From Bacteroidales bacterium (lineage in GTDB: Bacteria; Bacteroidota; Bacteroidia; Bacteroidales; WCHB1-69), in NCBI GenBank assembly GCA_017964255.1, contig JAGCSI010000066.1:1-54109 (forward strand): a DNA stretch of 54,109 bases, given 5' to 3'. Positions within the stretch are counted from its first letter, which is position 1. Every line of letters begins with the position of its first letter. This document shows, one piece after another, positions 53,707 through 54,109 of this stretch. The notes under the pieces were generated by a model. That model was not told where the DNA came from, made no database searches, and saw only the letters and a program-made list of their open reading frames with translations. Made by a program: the position numbers and the translations under genes.

Positions 53707-54109
53707 ATGAAGAAATTACATCTTTTTAGCATGATGTGCTTATTGGCACTCTTTGTGGTCTCTCTTGCAGGTTGCAAGAAAGAGGAAGTGAACAACAATG
53801 GCAACAATAACGGTAACACGGAGAATCCTGACGGCGGTTCAGGTGGTGGTTCTCAGACCGGCTATGTGGATTTAGGTTTGCCCAGCGGCACAAAGTGGAA
53901 CTCTTCCAATGAGATGGGTAACGGCTCAGGTTTTTATACATTCGATGAGGCGGTTAGTGCTTTTGGAAGCCAGTTGCCTACCAAAGAACAATGTGAAGAA
54001 TTGATAGATAAATGTACTTGGACATGGCAAAGTAATGGCAGCTATAAAGTTACTGGACCCAACGGGAATTCTATAATTCTACCCGCTGCGGGCGGCAACG
54101 ATTGCGATG
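53707..54109 (+). CDS. FISUMP-domain lipoprotein (partial, runs off the right edge)
   Basis: The 134 visible residues start with a lipoprotein signal peptide: the lipobox SLAGC gives a lipidated cysteine at residue 22. A low-complexity linker rich in Asn, Gly and Ser follows (about 27-57). The segment GYVDLGLPSGTKWNSSNE and the later LPTKEQCEELIDKCTWTWQ and YKVTGPNGNSIILPAAGG are characteristic of the FISUMP (Fibrobacter major paralogous) domain common in gut Bacteroidota. It is probably surface-exposed, and its role is unknown. The frame is open to the window end, so the C-terminal part is missing. Its leader carries a palindromic repeat. Confidence 0.85.
   Translation, partial: MKKLHLFSMMCLLALFVVSLAGCKKEEVNNNGNNNGNTENPDGGSGGGSQTGYVDLGLPSGTKWNSSNEMGNGSGFYTFDEAVSAFGSQLPTKEQCEELIDKCTWTWQSNGSYKVTGPNGNSIILPAAGGNDCD

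Overview
The window is about 54 kb of bacterial chromosome with nearly full coding density. It looks like a member of the Bacteroidota, most likely an uncultured or little-studied Bacteroidales lineage. The reasons are direct: the type IX secretion component PorT, two secreted proteins with type IX sorting tails, Bacteroidota-only families (DUF4835, DUF1599 plus BT_3928-type DoxX, DUF5618, Bacteroidota-type omega, FISUMP lipoprotein), -7 boxes of the TAnnTTTGC form typical of the phylum, and many short signal peptides with lipoboxes. No tRNA, rRNA, CRISPR array, insertion sequence or prophage was seen. This is mostly a conserved housekeeping region carrying a few large secreted proteins.

Layout. 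Positions 1-8.2 kb: the end of an unidentified gene, an RsmI-like methyltransferase, a minus-strand pair of penicillin-binding protein 1A and a membrane M50 peptidase, then a plus-strand run of an Mrp-type ATPase and two SGNH hydrolases. Positions 8.2-15.5 kb: a tight minus-strand cluster of prolyl oligopeptidase, QueH, PorT, glycyl-tRNA synthetase, M16 peptidase and a TPR lipoprotein. Positions 15.6-26.9 kb: a nine-gene minus-strand cluster in the order bamD, rpoZ, coaBC, DUF4835, recN, beta-barrel protein, gingipain-like C25 peptidase, DUF1599, DoxX/BT_3928. Most gaps are under 20 bp, so the secreted C25 peptidase is probably co-transcribed with housekeeping genes.

Positions 27-39.9 kb hold one 4289-residue gene for a giant secreted protein. 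It has a signal peptide, a PCMD-like N-terminal domain, about 19 Ig-like modules, about 42 two-cysteine 'CDS' modules (some nearly identical in tandem) and a type IX sorting tail. A hairpin with a U-tract ends it just before bamD.

Positions 40.1-54.1 kb are mainly plus strand: beta-barrel protein, panB, an RluA-type pseudouridine synthase and mfd (overlapping genes); DUF5618; an esterase, a polysaccharide flippase and mtgA; cysS and a D-Ala-D-Ala dipeptidase lipoprotein; a convergent radical SAM gene; and, after a 600-bp gene-poor stretch with palindromic repeats, the start of a FISUMP lipoprotein.

Together the window mixes envelope building (PBP1A, MtgA, M15 dipeptidase, BamD, beta-barrels, flippase), type IX secretion (PorT and two cargo proteins), and translation, tRNA, cofactor and DNA repair functions. 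The least explained items are the modular giant protein, the metal-binding-like tail on the Mrp ATPase, a BamD without a lipid-anchor cysteine, AT-rich intergenic repeats that supply the stop codons of three unrelated genes, and an orphan promoter near 53.3 kb.
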